From the NCBI RefSeq assembly GCF_026898155.1, contig NZ_CP114029.1, positions 441,501 through 505,500 of the forward strand: a stretch of 64,000 nucleotides of DNA, given 5' to 3'. Below are positions 36,958 to 46,797 of this stretch, piece by piece (within the stretch, counting starts at the first letter, position 1; each line of letters starts with the position of its first letter). This DNA is from Jiella pelagia. Its GTDB lineage: Bacteria; Pseudomonadota; Alphaproteobacteria; Rhizobiales; Rhizobiaceae. The notes below the pieces were generated by a model. It ran no database searches. It had not been told where the DNA came from and was given only the letters and a program-made list of their open reading frames with translations. Made by a program: the position numbers and the translations under genes.

Positions 36958-38601
36958 ATGAAACGCCCGACGGTGACGAGCATCCAGCTCGGCATGCTCA
37001 CGACCTTCTTCGTTCTCGCCACCGCGAACGGCTCGTTCTGGCGCAAGGGGTTGGCCTATTTCGATGGTCATCTAGTGGCGTTCGCCGCCTTCTCCGTTTC
37101 AATATTCCTTCTCGGCGTCTGCCTTTTGACGATGTTCTCCATGAAGTACGTCATCAAGCCGATCTTCATCCTCTTTGTCTTGATCGCTGCGGTATCCTCC
37201 TACTTCGTCGACGCCTTTGGGATCGTCGTCGATCGTGACATGATCCGAAATGCCGTCGAAACGACGCCAGCAGAAGCCGGCGCCCTGATCACACCCACCT
37301 TTCTTCTCCACGTTCTTCTCATCGGCGTATTACCGGGCATCGCCATCGCTCTCGTGCGCGTGCAGCATCGTCCCGTGCTTGCAAAAGCCGCGTGGAACAC
37401 CGCCTTCATGGCGCCGGCACTCTTGACCGTCCTTGCGGTGGTCTTTGTGAACTTCTCCACTTTCGCCGCCACCTTCCGCAACCACGGGGATCTCATGGCA
37501 AGCCTCAATCCCGCTTCGGCGATCGTGGGGTTGGGGAAATTCGTCGACCGGCAATTCGCGGACAGAAACCTGACCTTGGCGAAACTCGGCGAGGACGCCC
37601 ACCGTATAGCTTTGGAAGGCCGCCATCGGCCCAAGCTTCTCGTCCTCGTTGTCGGCGAGACGGCACGTGCCCGGGATTTCTCGCTTCTCGGCTATGATCG
37701 GGACACCAATCCGGAACTGGCAAAGCACGACGTGGTTGCCTTTACGAACGTCCAGAGTTGCGGAACGATGACGGAAGTCTCGCTTGCTTGCATGTTCTCG
37801 GTCTATCCGCGGGCGGACTACTCGGAGCGGAAGGCGAAAGCGACCGAAAACCTCCTCGACGTCGTGTCACATGCCGGTGTCCGCTCGGTCTGGTTCGACA
37901 ACAACACGGGATCGAAGGGCATTGCCGATCGGATCGCCTCCGAATTCCTTCCCGCCAACAACGATCCAGACTTCTGCAGCGACGGCGAATGCCGCGACGA
38001 TGTCCTCGTCCACCGCCTGAAGACGGCAATCGAGACCGTCGATAAGGACACGGTCATGGTGCTCCATCAAATTGGCAGCCATGGCCCGGCCTATTATCGG
38101 CGATACGCAGCCGACGCGCACCGGTTTGTTCCCGACTGCCGCACGCCGCAGCTTGCCGATTGCACGGCCGCAGAACTCGTTAACGCCTACGACAACACGA
38201 TCGTGCAGACCGACCGTATCCTCGCCCAGATCGTCGACGTGCTGAAGGAAAAGTCCGACCGGCTCGATACTGCGATGCTCTACGTCTCCGATCACGGAGA
38301 GTCGCTCGGCGAGAACGGCCTTTATCTTCATGCGGCACCCTGGTTCATGGCGCCCCCCGAGCAGACGCACGTGCCGATGATCGCCTGGTTCTCGAAGCCT
38401 CTCGCAGAAGATATCGCCCTCGACGTCGACTGTCTGGCAAAGGAACGCGACGCGGCCTTCAGCCACGATAACCTGTTCCATACCACGCTCGGTTTGATGG
38501 AAGTTGCAACTGGCGTGTATGACGCCTCTCTCGATATCACGGCGTCCTGTCGAAGGCAGTTTTCTGTTTTCGAAGTACCCAATGCCGAGCCACGCTCATG
38601 A
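36958..38601 (+). CDS. eptA: Lipid A phosphoethanolamine transferase (EptA family)
   Basis: Inner-membrane protein of 547 residues with a five-helix N-terminal membrane domain and a periplasmic alkaline-phosphatase-like catalytic domain. It moves phosphoethanolamine from phosphatidylethanolamine to lipid A, lowering negative surface charge. Metal/catalytic motifs: VVGETARARDFSLLGYDRDT, the nucleophile Thr in SCGTMTEVSLACMFS (the usual Pro before CMFS is Ala here), QIGSHGPAYYRRY and DHGESLGENGLYLHAAP. Its stop overlaps the dgkA ATG. Confidence 0.94.
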   Translation: MKRPTVTSIQLGMLTTFFVLATANGSFWRKGLAYFDGHLVAFAAFSVSIFLLGVCLLTMFSMKYVIKPIFILFVLIAAVSSYFVDAFGIVVDRDMIRNAVETTPAEAGALITPTFLLHVLLIGVLPGIAIALVRVQHRPVLAKAAWNTAFMAPALLTVLAVVFVNFSTFAATFRNHGDLMASLNPASAIVGLGKFVDRQFADRNLTLAKLGEDAHRIALEGRHRPKLLVLVVGETARARDFSLLGYDRDTNPELAKHDVVAFTNVQSCGTMTEVSLACMFSVYPRADYSERKAKATENLLDVVSHAGVRSVWFDNNTGSKGIADRIASEFLPANNDPDFCSDGECRDDVLVHRLKTAIETVDKDTVMVLHQIGSHGPAYYRRYAADAHRFVPDCRTPQLADCTAAELVNAYDNTIVQTDRILAQIVDVLKEKSDRLDTAMLYVSDHGESLGENGLYLHAAPWFMAPPEQTHVPMIAWFSKPLAEDIALDVDCLAKERDAAFSHDNLFHTTLGLMEVATGVYDASLDITASCRRQFSVFEVPNAEPRS

Positions 38602-38993
38602 TCGGGCACAGTCCTCGAGACGTTGCGCCGCAGGCGAAGATGCGTGGCATGGAGCATGTCATCGCAGCGACCGGTTATTCGGCTGCCGGACTGCGCGTCC
38701 TTCTCAGGGAGCAGGCTTTCCGGCACGAACTGGTCGTCGGCGGGCTGATCATCGCGACCCATCTTGCGATCGGCGTCTCGGCTCTCTTCATAGCCGGACA
38801 GTTCTTGATCATCGCGATGCTCCTTGCCGCAGAGGCGTTGAACACCGCGATCGAAAAGATCGTCGATCGCCTGTCGCCCGAGCGCAGTGCCTTCGCCCGC
38901 GATGCCAAGGATCTCGGTTCGGCCGCGGTGTTCTTCATCATCATCGCGAATGCAATCTTCGCTATCCTGGCTTGGCTTTCAAACGTCGCATGA
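38598..38993 (+). CDS. dgkA: Diacylglycerol kinase (DgkA family)
   Basis: Small three-helix membrane kinase of 131 residues that phosphorylates diacylglycerol to phosphatidic acid. Core segments: AATGYSAAGLRVLLREQAFR and LLAAEALNTAIEKIVDRLSP, where the E-A-x-N-T-A-I-E motif holds the catalytic Glu and Mg sites. Start codon overlaps the eptA stop (ATGA). EptA releases diacylglycerol, so the pair makes a recycling unit. Confidence 0.94.
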   Translation: MIGHSPRDVAPQAKMRGMEHVIAATGYSAAGLRVLLREQAFRHELVVGGLIIATHLAIGVSALFIAGQFLIIAMLLAAEALNTAIEKIVDRLSPERSAFARDAKDLGSAAVFFIIIANAIFAILAWLSNVA

Positions 38994-38995
38994 CT

Positions 38996-39268
38996 GTCGC
39001 GGATCGTTTCGGACGGGCGCCGGTTCAGCCGCGAGCTTTTATTGGCGATCCACCCGCGGCGGGGGGTGCTCCAGGCGCTTCGGCTGGCAGCGAAGGGGCG
39101 GATAGCGTCCGTGTCATGCGCCTTGTTGGCGATGACAGTCGCGCTGGGCGCGGCGGCATCGAGCAGCTTGGTCGTCGTCGGCGCGTCGCCGTCGAGTCCG
39201 GCTGTCAGGTCGATGCGGATGAGGCGCCCGTAGGCGTCTACGACAGCTAGGATCTTGGTGGTCAGGCC
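38996..39268 (-). pseudogene. IS5-family transposase fragment
   Basis: Leftward frame reading GLTTKILAVVDAYGRLIRID, LTAGLDGDAPTTTKLLDAAA and VIANKAHDTDAIRPF. This is the IS5/IS427-type DDE core (GLTTKI..VD and IADKAYD-like). N- and C-terminal parts are missing. It ends against the dgkA stop and joins an unrelated IS256-type fragment on its other side. No terminal inverted repeats recognised. Confidence 0.65.
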
Positions 39269-39290
39269 CGGCGTGCGGCCGCGCGAAAGC

Positions 39291-39486
39291 CGATGCGATC
39301 CTCGGCAATGATCACCTTCACGCCAAGCACGCTGCAACCGACGAGTGATCGAAGGAAGTCGGTCCAGGCCGGCTCCGCTTCAGAGAGGCCGATCCCGACG
39401 CCCAGGACCTCGTGCTTGCCGTCATCGTTGACCGCGACGGGAATTATCAAATGAATTCGCCATCTCTCATGCGTGGCGTTGAACAC
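39291..39486 (-). pseudogene. IS256-family transposase fragment
   Basis: Leftward frame reading RWRIHLIIPVAVNDDGKHEV, LGVGIGLSEAEPAWTDFLRS and LVGCSVLGVKVIIAEDRIG. This is the catalytic core pattern of IS256-type (Mutator-like) transposases, usually near VAIGVNEDGRREVLG..PSED..W..FLR.L..RGL.GV.LV.SD. Only about 65 residues remain. Confidence 0.65.
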
Positions 39487-39863
39487 CCCGAAGATCGGCG
39501 ATGACCGCCAGCGTCACCATCGGCCGCGCGCTGCGCTACGCCAAGGGCTGCGCGCGCAGCCTCCTACACCACGCCTCGCGACACGACCCTACATTGCTGA
39601 CCGAACCCATGGCCACCGGCGCCAAGCCTGAAACCGTCCAAATCCCCACCGCAGGCGCTCGGTACGGCCGTTTCAGCTAAACCTCGAATCCACCACGTTG
39701 ACGGACATGACCACACCCTTGGACGCGTCCATGGATTTGGTGGCTCGGTCTTCTGGCCAAGATCGTATCGCTCGAATATCGGATCGAAACGCTGTCGTCC
39801 TTCTTTCGCCAGTACTTTCGCGGCGAATGCCGCAGCAAAGAATCTCCCCGCTGCGGCAAAACG
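39487..39863. other. Gap with IS debris, no gene
   Basis: Between the transposase fragments and the end of the giant repeat-protein gene. Contains short GC-rich frames without recognisable domains, for example around 39500-39660, consistent with further decayed insertion-sequence DNA. No terminator for the large gene could be identified with confidence. Confidence 0.35.
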
Positions 39864-42800
39864 TCAGAAGATGAAGTCATTCGCATCGAGGTCGCCCATG
39901 AGGACATTGTTGAGGGTAATGGTGTTCGCCCCGTCGGTGATCACGGCGTCGGCGCCAACCTGCGAGAGGTGGTTGGCCAGAAGATCGGCGAAGGAAGTGA
40001 TGGCTGTCACAGCCGCAAGGTTGACCTTCTCGGCGGCGTTGAACTCGTCGAAGTCGGTGATGACATCCCTCCCGAAACCGTTGCCAAAGATGAAGATGTC
40101 GTCGCCCGCGCCGCCCTCCAGCCGATCGTCGCCGATGGCGCCGTTCAGGTAGTCGTTGCCGCCCATGCCGCGCAGGATATCGTTGCCGAGCCCGCCGAAC
40201 AGGACGTTGCTGCCGCTCCCGCCCGTCAGGACGTCGTTGCCGCCATTGCCGGACAAGAAAACGGTGTTGGCGTCGCCGAGGATGGCGTCGTTGCCAGCGC
40301 CACCGAGGACACGTTCGACCGATACGAGCGTGTCCGTCCCGATCTGGGAGCTGGTCGCCTTGCCGGTGACGAGATTAACCGAAAGCCCCACCGTCACCGC
40401 CGAAAAGTCGATGGTGTCGATCCCGGCGCCGCCGTCATAGCGGTCGTTCGCCGCATCGGCATCGGCGATAAGGGTGTCATTGCCTTCACCGCCGTCGATA
40501 TCGTCTAGACCAAGGCCGCCGATGAGCGTGTCGTTGCCGAGGCCCCCAGAGATAACGTTGTTACCCGCTCCGCCGGTCAGGCGGTCGGCGCCACCATTGC
40601 CGGACAGGAACACGGTATTGGCGTCGCCGAGAATGGCGTCGCTGCCACTGCCGCCGAGAACGCGTTCGACGGAGACAATGGTGTCCGTGCCGATCTGGGC
40701 ACTGGTCGCCTTGCCTGTGACGAGGTTGACCGAAAGCCCGGCGGTCATCGCCGAAAAGTCCATCGTGTCGATATCCGCGCCGCCGTCGTAGCGGTCGTTC
40801 GCCGCATCGGCGTCGGCGAGGAAGATGTCGTTGCCGTCACCGCCCTCCACAACGTCGCTGTCGGCGCCGCCGACCAGCGTATCGTTGCCGCCGAGGCCGC
40901 GCAGGTTGTCGTTGCCGACGCCGCCATAAATGACGTTTGCGCCCGACCCACCCGTCAGCCGATCGTTGCCGCCATTGCCGGACAAGAAGACGGTGTTTGC
41001 ATCGCCGAGAATTGCGTCGCTGCCGCTGCCGCCAAGGACGCGTTCGACGGAAACGAGGGTGTCCGTGCCGATCTGGCCGCTGGTCGCCCTGTCGATGACG
41101 AGGTTGACCGAGAGAGCGACGGTCAACGCCGAATAGTCCATTGTGTCGATGTTGGCGCCGCCGTCATAGCTATCGTTGGCGCCGTCCGCATCGGCGAGGA
41201 AGATATCGTTGCCGTCGCCGCCCTCGAGGACGTCCTGATCGAGGCCACCGACCAGCGTGTCGTTGCCGCCCATGCCGCGGAGGGTGTCGTTGCCGAGGCC
41301 ACCGAAGATGACGTTGTCACCCGACCCGCCCGTCAGCCGATCGGCACCGCCATTGCCGGACAGAAGCACGGTCGTGTCGGTGCCGAGGATGGCGTCGTTG
41401 CCGCTGCCGCCAAGGACGCGTTCGACCGATACGAGCGTGTCCGTGCCGATCTGGGAGCTGGTCGCATTGCCGGTGACGAGGTTGACCGAAAGCCCGGCGG
41501 TCATCGCCGAATAGTCCATCGTGTCGGTGTCGGCGCCGCCGTCATAGCTGTCGTTGGCGCCGTCGGCGTCCGCCAGGAAGGTGTCGTTGCCGCCGTCGCC
41601 CAGGAGCGTGTCGCTGCCGCCCCCGCCGTTGAGCCTGTCGTTGCCGTCCCATCCCCGCAGGAGATTGTTGGCCGCATTGCCGCGCAAAGTATCGCCGAAG
41701 CGCGAGCCCCCGACATTCTCGACGTCGATCAGCGTGTCGCCCTGCGCCTCGCCGCCGAGACCGGTGCCGGTGCCGAGATCGATGGTCACGCCGCCATGGG
41801 AGAAGACGTAGCTTGCCACGTCGACACCGCCGCCGCCATCGAGCACGTCGGCGCCAGCGCCGCCGGTGAGGATGTCGTTGCCGAGGCCACCCTCCAGGCG
41901 ATTGGCCAGGGCGTTGCCGGTAAGGTTGTCAGCATAACTCGAACCAGTGACGTTCTCGATCGAGGAGAGCGTGTCACCAGCCGCATCACCACCGGATGCG
42001 GTGCCCGTGCCCAGTCCGATCGTCACGCCTGCCGCCGAGCCGGCATAGCTGGCGGTGTCGACCCCGGTGCCGCCCTCTAGCGAGTCGGCGCCCTGTCCGC
42101 CGCGCAGCACGTCGTTGCCGCCGCCGCCCCGCAGCGTGTCGTTGCCGCCGGCCCCGTCGAGTGAATCGGCCAGCGCGCCACCGACGATGATGTTGGCGCG
42201 GCCGTCACCGACGACGACTTCCGGATTGACGTCCCCGACAGCGACCGTGAACACCTTGTCGAAGGTCAGACTGCCGTCGCTGACGCGAACCGTGATCTGG
42301 TGGGATGCCGCCTGCTCGTAGTCGAGCAGCAGCCCGTCGGCGACCCTCAGCTGTCCCGTTACGGCATTGATCGCAAAACGCCCACCGGCGCTGTTGACGA
42401 GGGAATAGGTCAGGACGGTGCCCGGGTCGGGATCGATGCCCGTCAGATTTCCGACGACAGTGTTGTTGGCGCTGTTCTCGCCCACCGTGAGCGTCGGGGG
42501 GGAATCTACGATGTTTGTCGGCGCGTCGTTCACTGAAGTCGCAACGACCGAGGTCGAGGCACTCGTGGCTGTGCCGCCGAACCCATCATTGATGGCGATG
42601 GTGAAATTCGTCGTCTCCGTCTGTCCGACAGGAAGCCTATTTTCGCTCGGCTTGAAGACGAGGCCGCGGATCGCCGCCGTGGCCTCTGCCGCGCTCCCCG
42701 TGAACACGTATGTCGAACCGCCACTCTGCGCCACGAAACCGGTCGCGGCCAGAGAGGCTGCCGTGAACGTTCCCTTGGCGGCGACGTCGAGGGAGACCGA

Positions 42801-45800
42801 CACCGTGAGCGTCTGGACGGGCTGGTCGAGATCGTCGATCGTCACGGTCGAGAACGGAGTGGCCGCCTGCTTGTCGGTCGTGGCCTGACCCGCCACCGTG
42901 CCGGCGATGGTCGGAGCGACATTCGGGATCTCGGTGAAGGACGTCGGGGTCGCGTCCTGCGGCGACTGGGTGTCGGTGACGGGCTCCGTCCCGGCGGCAG
43001 TGCCGTCCGTCACCCACAGTTCGGTACCATTGATACTGTCCGAACCCTGGAAATAGAGCAGTCCGTTAGAGACCGACGGATTGCTGAAACTTGAGATTTC
43101 GGCAACTTCAGTCGTCCCGGCAACGGTGCCGTCGGTCTTGTAGAGAAAGCGTTCTCCTGTAGTATAATCGGATCCGGTAAAATACAACTCACCGTTGTAT
43201 ACGATGGTCGTCGAGCCGGTGGTGTTAGTGGTAACGAGAGTCGTCAACCCTGTTCCGGTACCATCCGAAACCGCCCAGCCATAACGGCCATCCGTGCTGT
43301 CATAGACCTGGACCACCGCCTTGCCGTTCACGACATGGACCGGCGTGTCGGCGAGCGTGTACTGACTTCCCGTCACGTCGATCGTGCCGGCCGTCGTTCC
43401 ATCAGTCGTCCAGAGCCGAGTTTCGTAGGTCGAGCTGTCGGACAAGGTGAAGAAGGCGCGGCTTCCGGCAGCCTCGATATCATAGATCTGCGAGTCATCC
43501 GATCCGACATTGATGTCCTTGAGCAAGGTCGTACCGAGGGCCGTCCCGTCGCTGACCCAGAGCTCGCGGCCATTGGTGGCATCTTGGGCGGTAAACACCA
43601 CGCGGTTGCCGATCGCAGTGATCTTGTCCGGATCGCCGGAATTGCCACCGAGATAGATGTCCTTCACCTGCATCGTTCCCGATGCGGTGCCGTCGCTCAC
43701 CCACAGCTCGTAGCCACTGCTGGAATCGTAGCCTTCAAAGAAAAACCTGGTGCCGGCCACGACAAATTCGGCCGAGATACCACTGACGCTCTTGACGATA
43801 GCGGTACCCGCCGCGGTTCCATCCGTCTGGAAAAGGCCGCTATTGCCTGAGTTCGGGTCGTAGCCCTGGAAATAGAGCGCCCCGCCGAAGGCGAAAAAGT
43901 CGGAGTTGGCAATGACGTCAGAGTACGAGGCGGTGCCTCCAACCGTCCCGTCCGAGGACCACAGGCCGCTGACATTCGAGTCACTGGCGTAAAAAACCAA
44001 CTCGCCGTTCAGTTCCGTCAGATAGCTGGCGAAGAAGTTAGAGCTATCGGTCAGAGCGACGGTTCCGGCCTCGGTCCCGTCACTCGTCCACAATTCGGTT
44101 TCATTCTCCGACGTGTAGGCGACGAAAAAGACGTCGTCCCCCACGGCGGTGAGGCGCTGCACATTCGAAGAACTGCTGCCGGGCTCGAGGTCCACGACGA
44201 GATGCGTTCCGGCCGCCGTACCGTCGGAAATCCACAACTCCCCACCCGTTGCGCTGGTCTGTCCCTCGAAAAACGTCTTTGTGCCTGCCTCCGTCATGTT
44301 GCTAGGATAAAGGTTCGCAGAGGCATCCGTCGCCGGATTGACGTCCTCTACCAGCACGGTGCCGGCGGTCGTGCCGTCGGAAAACCAGAGTTCTCGGCCG
44401 ACCTCGGAATTCCAGGCGGAGAAAAGGATGCCGCCGTTGTAGGCCGTAATGTTTAAAATCTGTGAACTGCCGCTGCCCGGCTCGATGTCGCGCAGGAGGT
44501 GCGTTCCCGCGGCCGTGCCGTCGGTGGCCCAGAGTTCGGACCCCGTGTTGCCCTTCGAGGCGATGAAAAACAGGTGTCCGCCGGACTCAAAGAACACGTC
44601 GGCTTCATAGGGGTTGTAGATGCTGTCAATCGCCGCGAGGAACGTCGTACCGCCGCTCGTGCCGTCGGTGCTGATCAGACCGTAATCGCCGCTGGCGCTG
44701 TAACCCGCAAAATAAAGCTTTCCGTCGAAGGTGGTGTTCGGCCCATTTTCATAGACGTCGGCGATCGCCACCGTCCCGGCGGTCGTACCGTCGGAACGGA
44801 AGAGCCGGTTCTGCCCGGTGTCGGGATCGTAGGCGGTGAAGATCGCGACACCGTTGACCGTTTCGAGATAGGAGGGATAGAGCGCATCTGCCGGATCGGA
44901 AACCATCTGGGTTCCCGCGACGGTGCCGTCCGTCACCCAGACCTGGTCGCCGTTCACGTCGTCCGAGGCGATGAAGAACACCTTGTTGCCGACCACCGTC
45001 AGCTCTCTCGGATTGGAGCTATAGGTTGCTGAGATGTCTTGCAGCATGAAGGTGTTGGCGCTCGTGCCGTCGCTGACCCACAGCTCGGTGCCGTTGGTCC
45101 CGTCGTCGGCGGTGAAGTAGACGTTGCTGCCGAGTACGGTGAAGGCGGAGATGTTGCTGTTCCCGCCCGGATTGATGTCCTCGACGAGATGCGTACCGGC
45201 GCTGGTACCGTCGCTGACCCAGAGTTCGCTACCGTTGGTGCCGTCGTCGGCGAGGAAGAACAGCTTGCCGCCCGCAGCCGTGAGCTGGGTGGGGTAGGAT
45301 CCGCCGCTTCCGGGATTGATGTCGGCAAGCATCGCCGTTCCGGCCTGCGTGCCGTCGCTGACCCACAACTCGCCGCCGTTGGAGTTTGACCCAACGAAGA
45401 ACACCCGGCTTCCGATGACGGTCGGTTCGCCGAATTGGCCGGAGTTCGTGAGATACTGGGTACCAGCCGACGTTCCATCGGTGGCGATCAGGCCGTAGCC
45501 GTAAACGGGATCATAGCCGTAGAACAACAGTTGGTCGTCGAGAGCGATTGGTGCCCCGTAATAGGCAATGTCAACGTTCGAGATCGCCTGGGTGCCGGCC
45601 TCGGTCCCGTCGGTCACCCACAGCTGGTAGCCGACTTCGGGATTATAGGCGCGGAAAACGACCTTGCCACCGAGAGCCGTCAGATAATCTGGATAAGAAT
45701 CACCGAGCCCGGGCGCGATGTCCTTCAGAAGGAAGGTGCCTTCTGGCGTCCCGTTCGTGATCCAGACTTCCTGACCGGAATCCGCGCCGTAAGCGGTGAA

Positions 45801-45815
45801 AATCTGTACTGACAT
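39864..45815 (-). CDS. Giant secreted protein: ELWxxDGT repeats, cadherin-like domain, RTX repeats
   Basis: Protein of 1,983 residues with no N-terminal signal peptide, as expected for type I secretion. Residues 1 to about 960 hold some twenty copies of an approximately 50-residue unit with the core ELWVSDGTxxGTxxLxDI then VFFxAxD. A cadherin-like module follows at about 1095-1200 (VGENSANNTVVGNLTGIDPD). Then come calcium-binding nonapeptides of the GGxGxDxLxG type to about 1900 and a serralysin-like secretion tail (FGRDVITDFDEFNAAEKV ending DANDFIF). Likely an adhesin or S-layer-like surface protein. Start MSVQIFTAYG at 45815. No type I secretion genes are adjacent. Contains an intact GAGCTC at 43560-43565. 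Confidence 0.9.
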   Translation of the reverse strand: MSVQIFTAYGADSGQEVWITNGTPEGTFLLKDIAPGLGDSYPDYLTALGGKVVFRAYNPEVGYQLWVTDGTEAGTQAISNVDIAYYGAPIALDDQLLFYGYDPVYGYGLIATDGTSAGTQYLTNSGQFGEPTVIGSRVFFVGSNSNGGELWVSDGTQAGTAMLADINPGSGGSYPTQLTAAGGKLFFLADDGTNGSELWVSDGTSAGTHLVEDINPGGNSNISAFTVLGSNVYFTADDGTNGTELWVSDGTSANTFMLQDISATYSSNPRELTVVGNKVFFIASDDVNGDQVWVTDGTVAGTQMVSDPADALYPSYLETVNGVAIFTAYDPDTGQNRLFRSDGTTAGTVAIADVYENGPNTTFDGKLYFAGYSASGDYGLISTDGTSGGTTFLAAIDSIYNPYEADVFFESGGHLFFIASKGNTGSELWATDGTAAGTHLLRDIEPGSGSSQILNITAYNGGILFSAWNSEVGRELWFSDGTTAGTVLVEDVNPATDASANLYPSNMTEAGTKTFFEGQTSATGGELWISDGTAAGTHLVVDLEPGSSSSNVQRLTAVGDDVFFVAYTSENETELWTSDGTEAGTVALTDSSNFFASYLTELNGELVFYASDSNVSGLWSSDGTVGGTASYSDVIANSDFFAFGGALYFQGYDPNSGNSGLFQTDGTAAGTAIVKSVSGISAEFVVAGTRFFFEGYDSSSGYELWVSDGTASGTMQVKDIYLGGNSGDPDKITAIGNRVVFTAQDATNGRELWVSDGTALGTTLLKDINVGSDDSQIYDIEAAGSRAFFTLSDSSTYETRLWTTDGTTAGTIDVTGSQYTLADTPVHVVNGKAVVQVYDSTDGRYGWAVSDGTGTGLTTLVTTNTTGSTTIVYNGELYFTGSDYTTGERFLYKTDGTVAGTTEVAEISSFSNPSVSNGLLYFQGSDSINGTELWVTDGTAAGTEPVTDTQSPQDATPTSFTEIPNVAPTIAGTVAGQATTDKQAATPFSTVTIDDLDQPVQTLTVSVSLDVAAKGTFTAASLAATGFVAQSGGSTYVFTGSAAEATAAIRGLVFKPSENRLPVGQTETTNFTIAINDGFGGTATSASTSVVATSVNDAPTNIVDSPPTLTVGENSANNTVVGNLTGIDPDPGTVLTYSLVNSAGGRFAINAVTGQLRVADGLLLDYEQAASHQITVRVSDGSLTFDKVFTVAVGDVNPEVVVGDGRANIIVGGALADSLDGAGGNDTLRGGGGNDVLRGGQGADSLEGGTGVDTASYAGSAAGVTIGLGTGTASGGDAAGDTLSSIENVTGSSYADNLTGNALANRLEGGLGNDILTGGAGADVLDGGGGVDVASYVFSHGGVTIDLGTGTGLGGEAQGDTLIDVENVGGSRFGDTLRGNAANNLLRGWDGNDRLNGGGGSDTLLGDGGNDTFLADADGANDSYDGGADTDTMDYSAMTAGLSVNLVTGNATSSQIGTDTLVSVERVLGGSGNDAILGTDTTVLLSGNGGADRLTGGSGDNVIFGGLGNDTLRGMGGNDTLVGGLDQDVLEGGDGNDIFLADADGANDSYDGGANIDTMDYSALTVALSVNLVIDRATSGQIGTDTLVSVERVLGGSGSDAILGDANTVFLSGNGGNDRLTGGSGANVIYGGVGNDNLRGLGGNDTLVGGADSDVVEGGDGNDIFLADADAANDRYDGGADIDTMDFSAMTAGLSVNLVTGKATSAQIGTDTIVSVERVLGGSGSDAILGDANTVFLSGNGGADRLTGGAGNNVISGGLGNDTLIGGLGLDDIDGGEGNDTLIADADAANDRYDGGAGIDTIDFSAVTVGLSVNLVTGKATSSQIGTDTLVSVERVLGGAGNDAILGDANTVFLSGNGGNDVLTGGSGSNVLFGGLGNDILRGMGGNDYLNGAIGDDRLEGGAGDDIFIFGNGFGRDVITDFDEFNAAEKVNLAAVTAITSFADLLANHLSQVGADAVITDGANTITLNNVLMGDLDANDFIF
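40203..41600. repeat. Tandem long repeats inside the RTX region
   Basis: Four near-identical units encode YDGGADIDTMDFSAMTAGLS, VNLVTGKATSAQIGTDTLVS and VERVLGGSGSDAILGDANTV with RTX nonapeptides between. Landmark ACGGT(G/A)TT occurs at 40261, 40612, 40990 and 41368, so the period is 351-378 bp. High identity suggests recent duplication or gene conversion. Confidence 0.8.
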
Positions 45816-46522
45816 GTCAAACTCCACTACCGGTGCAGCAGGATCCCCCAACGGCACGTGAGCAAAAAAACTCGGCTAAGCCCCTCTACGGACGAGTTTT
45901 TTGATAGGTCAAAGCGCGGGTGTCAAGTCGAAACATGGATTTCTTTACGGCTATTTTCACGCTAAGACTGTAAGGGATTTTTCGCCCGTCATCTTGGGCA
46001 CCTGTCATTTGGCTCTACGGCGGGATCCGCTACGCTTGCATGCAATCAATAGATTACCGCGCCCTTCGGCGTTGAGGCCCCCGCCATCCGCACTCTCCGC
46101 GGCTCGCCTTCACATACTCGCCGAGCAGCTTTCGCGCACAACGAGCCGGCATTGCGCACGTTGAGCCGCCGCCCCGCCGAGGAGGTAGAGAACCCGCTGG
46201 CCGAGATTGTGGTTCAGCGCGACGGTGTGACCCCGATTCATAATCTGCTTCGCTGCTATCTCAGGCACTTCTCAGCGTGACCCCACGCCGATCGGCGTCG
46301 GACCCCGACGCCGATTCACATCGTGGGGGCCTCCGTTCGCCCGGTATTGGGATCGTTGTCCCATCATAGTGCCCGATCGTTTCGCGGGACTGAAGCCCTC
46401 CCCTGAAGCGAACAAACCCCGATCGCGTCAACCGGCGTCAACCAAAACGGGGGGAATCAACGGGAACAGACGGGGAAACCGGGCTTGACGCCGATGGCCG
46501 GAAACCCCTACAGGACAGGCAA
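45816..46522. other. Intergenic region upstream of giant gene
   Basis: No gene recognised. The 46270-46330 stretch has GACCCCACGCCGATCGGCG next to GACCCCGACGCCGATTCAC, a repeated, partly palindromic pattern like the ends of IS21- or IS481-type elements. The large gene's promoter must lie at the left of this gap. Confidence 0.4.
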
Positions 46523-46598
46523 GGGCGGTTAGCTCAGTTGGTAGAGCGCCTCGTTTACACCGAGGATGTCGGCGGTTCGAGCCCGTCACTGCCCACCA
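46523..46598 (+). tRNA. tRNA-Val (anticodon TAC)
   Basis: 76-nt cloverleaf with CCA encoded. Acceptor GGGCGGT pairs with ACTGCCC, the D arm is TAGCTCAGTTGGTAGAGC, the anticodon arm CCTCG-TTTACAC-CGAGG gives TAC, and the T arm contains GGTTCGAGCCC. It normally sits next to hupB in Hyphomicrobiales; here 1.4 kb separates them. Confidence 0.95.
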
Positions 46599-46797
46599 TG
46601 CATGCCAGAAAGATCAGCCGTACCGCTCTCTCCCTGAATTTGGGTCACAGCGCTGCAGAGACGCACCGGCCCGCGGAGCCTCGGCGGCACACACTCCGGC
46701 GTCTGTCGGTTCGAGACGCTGGCGGTTGCCCAGCGGTGTCGGAGGCGCAATCAGTCGCAGATGAAAGGAGACCCGCACGTGCCGGAATCTCCCCTCG

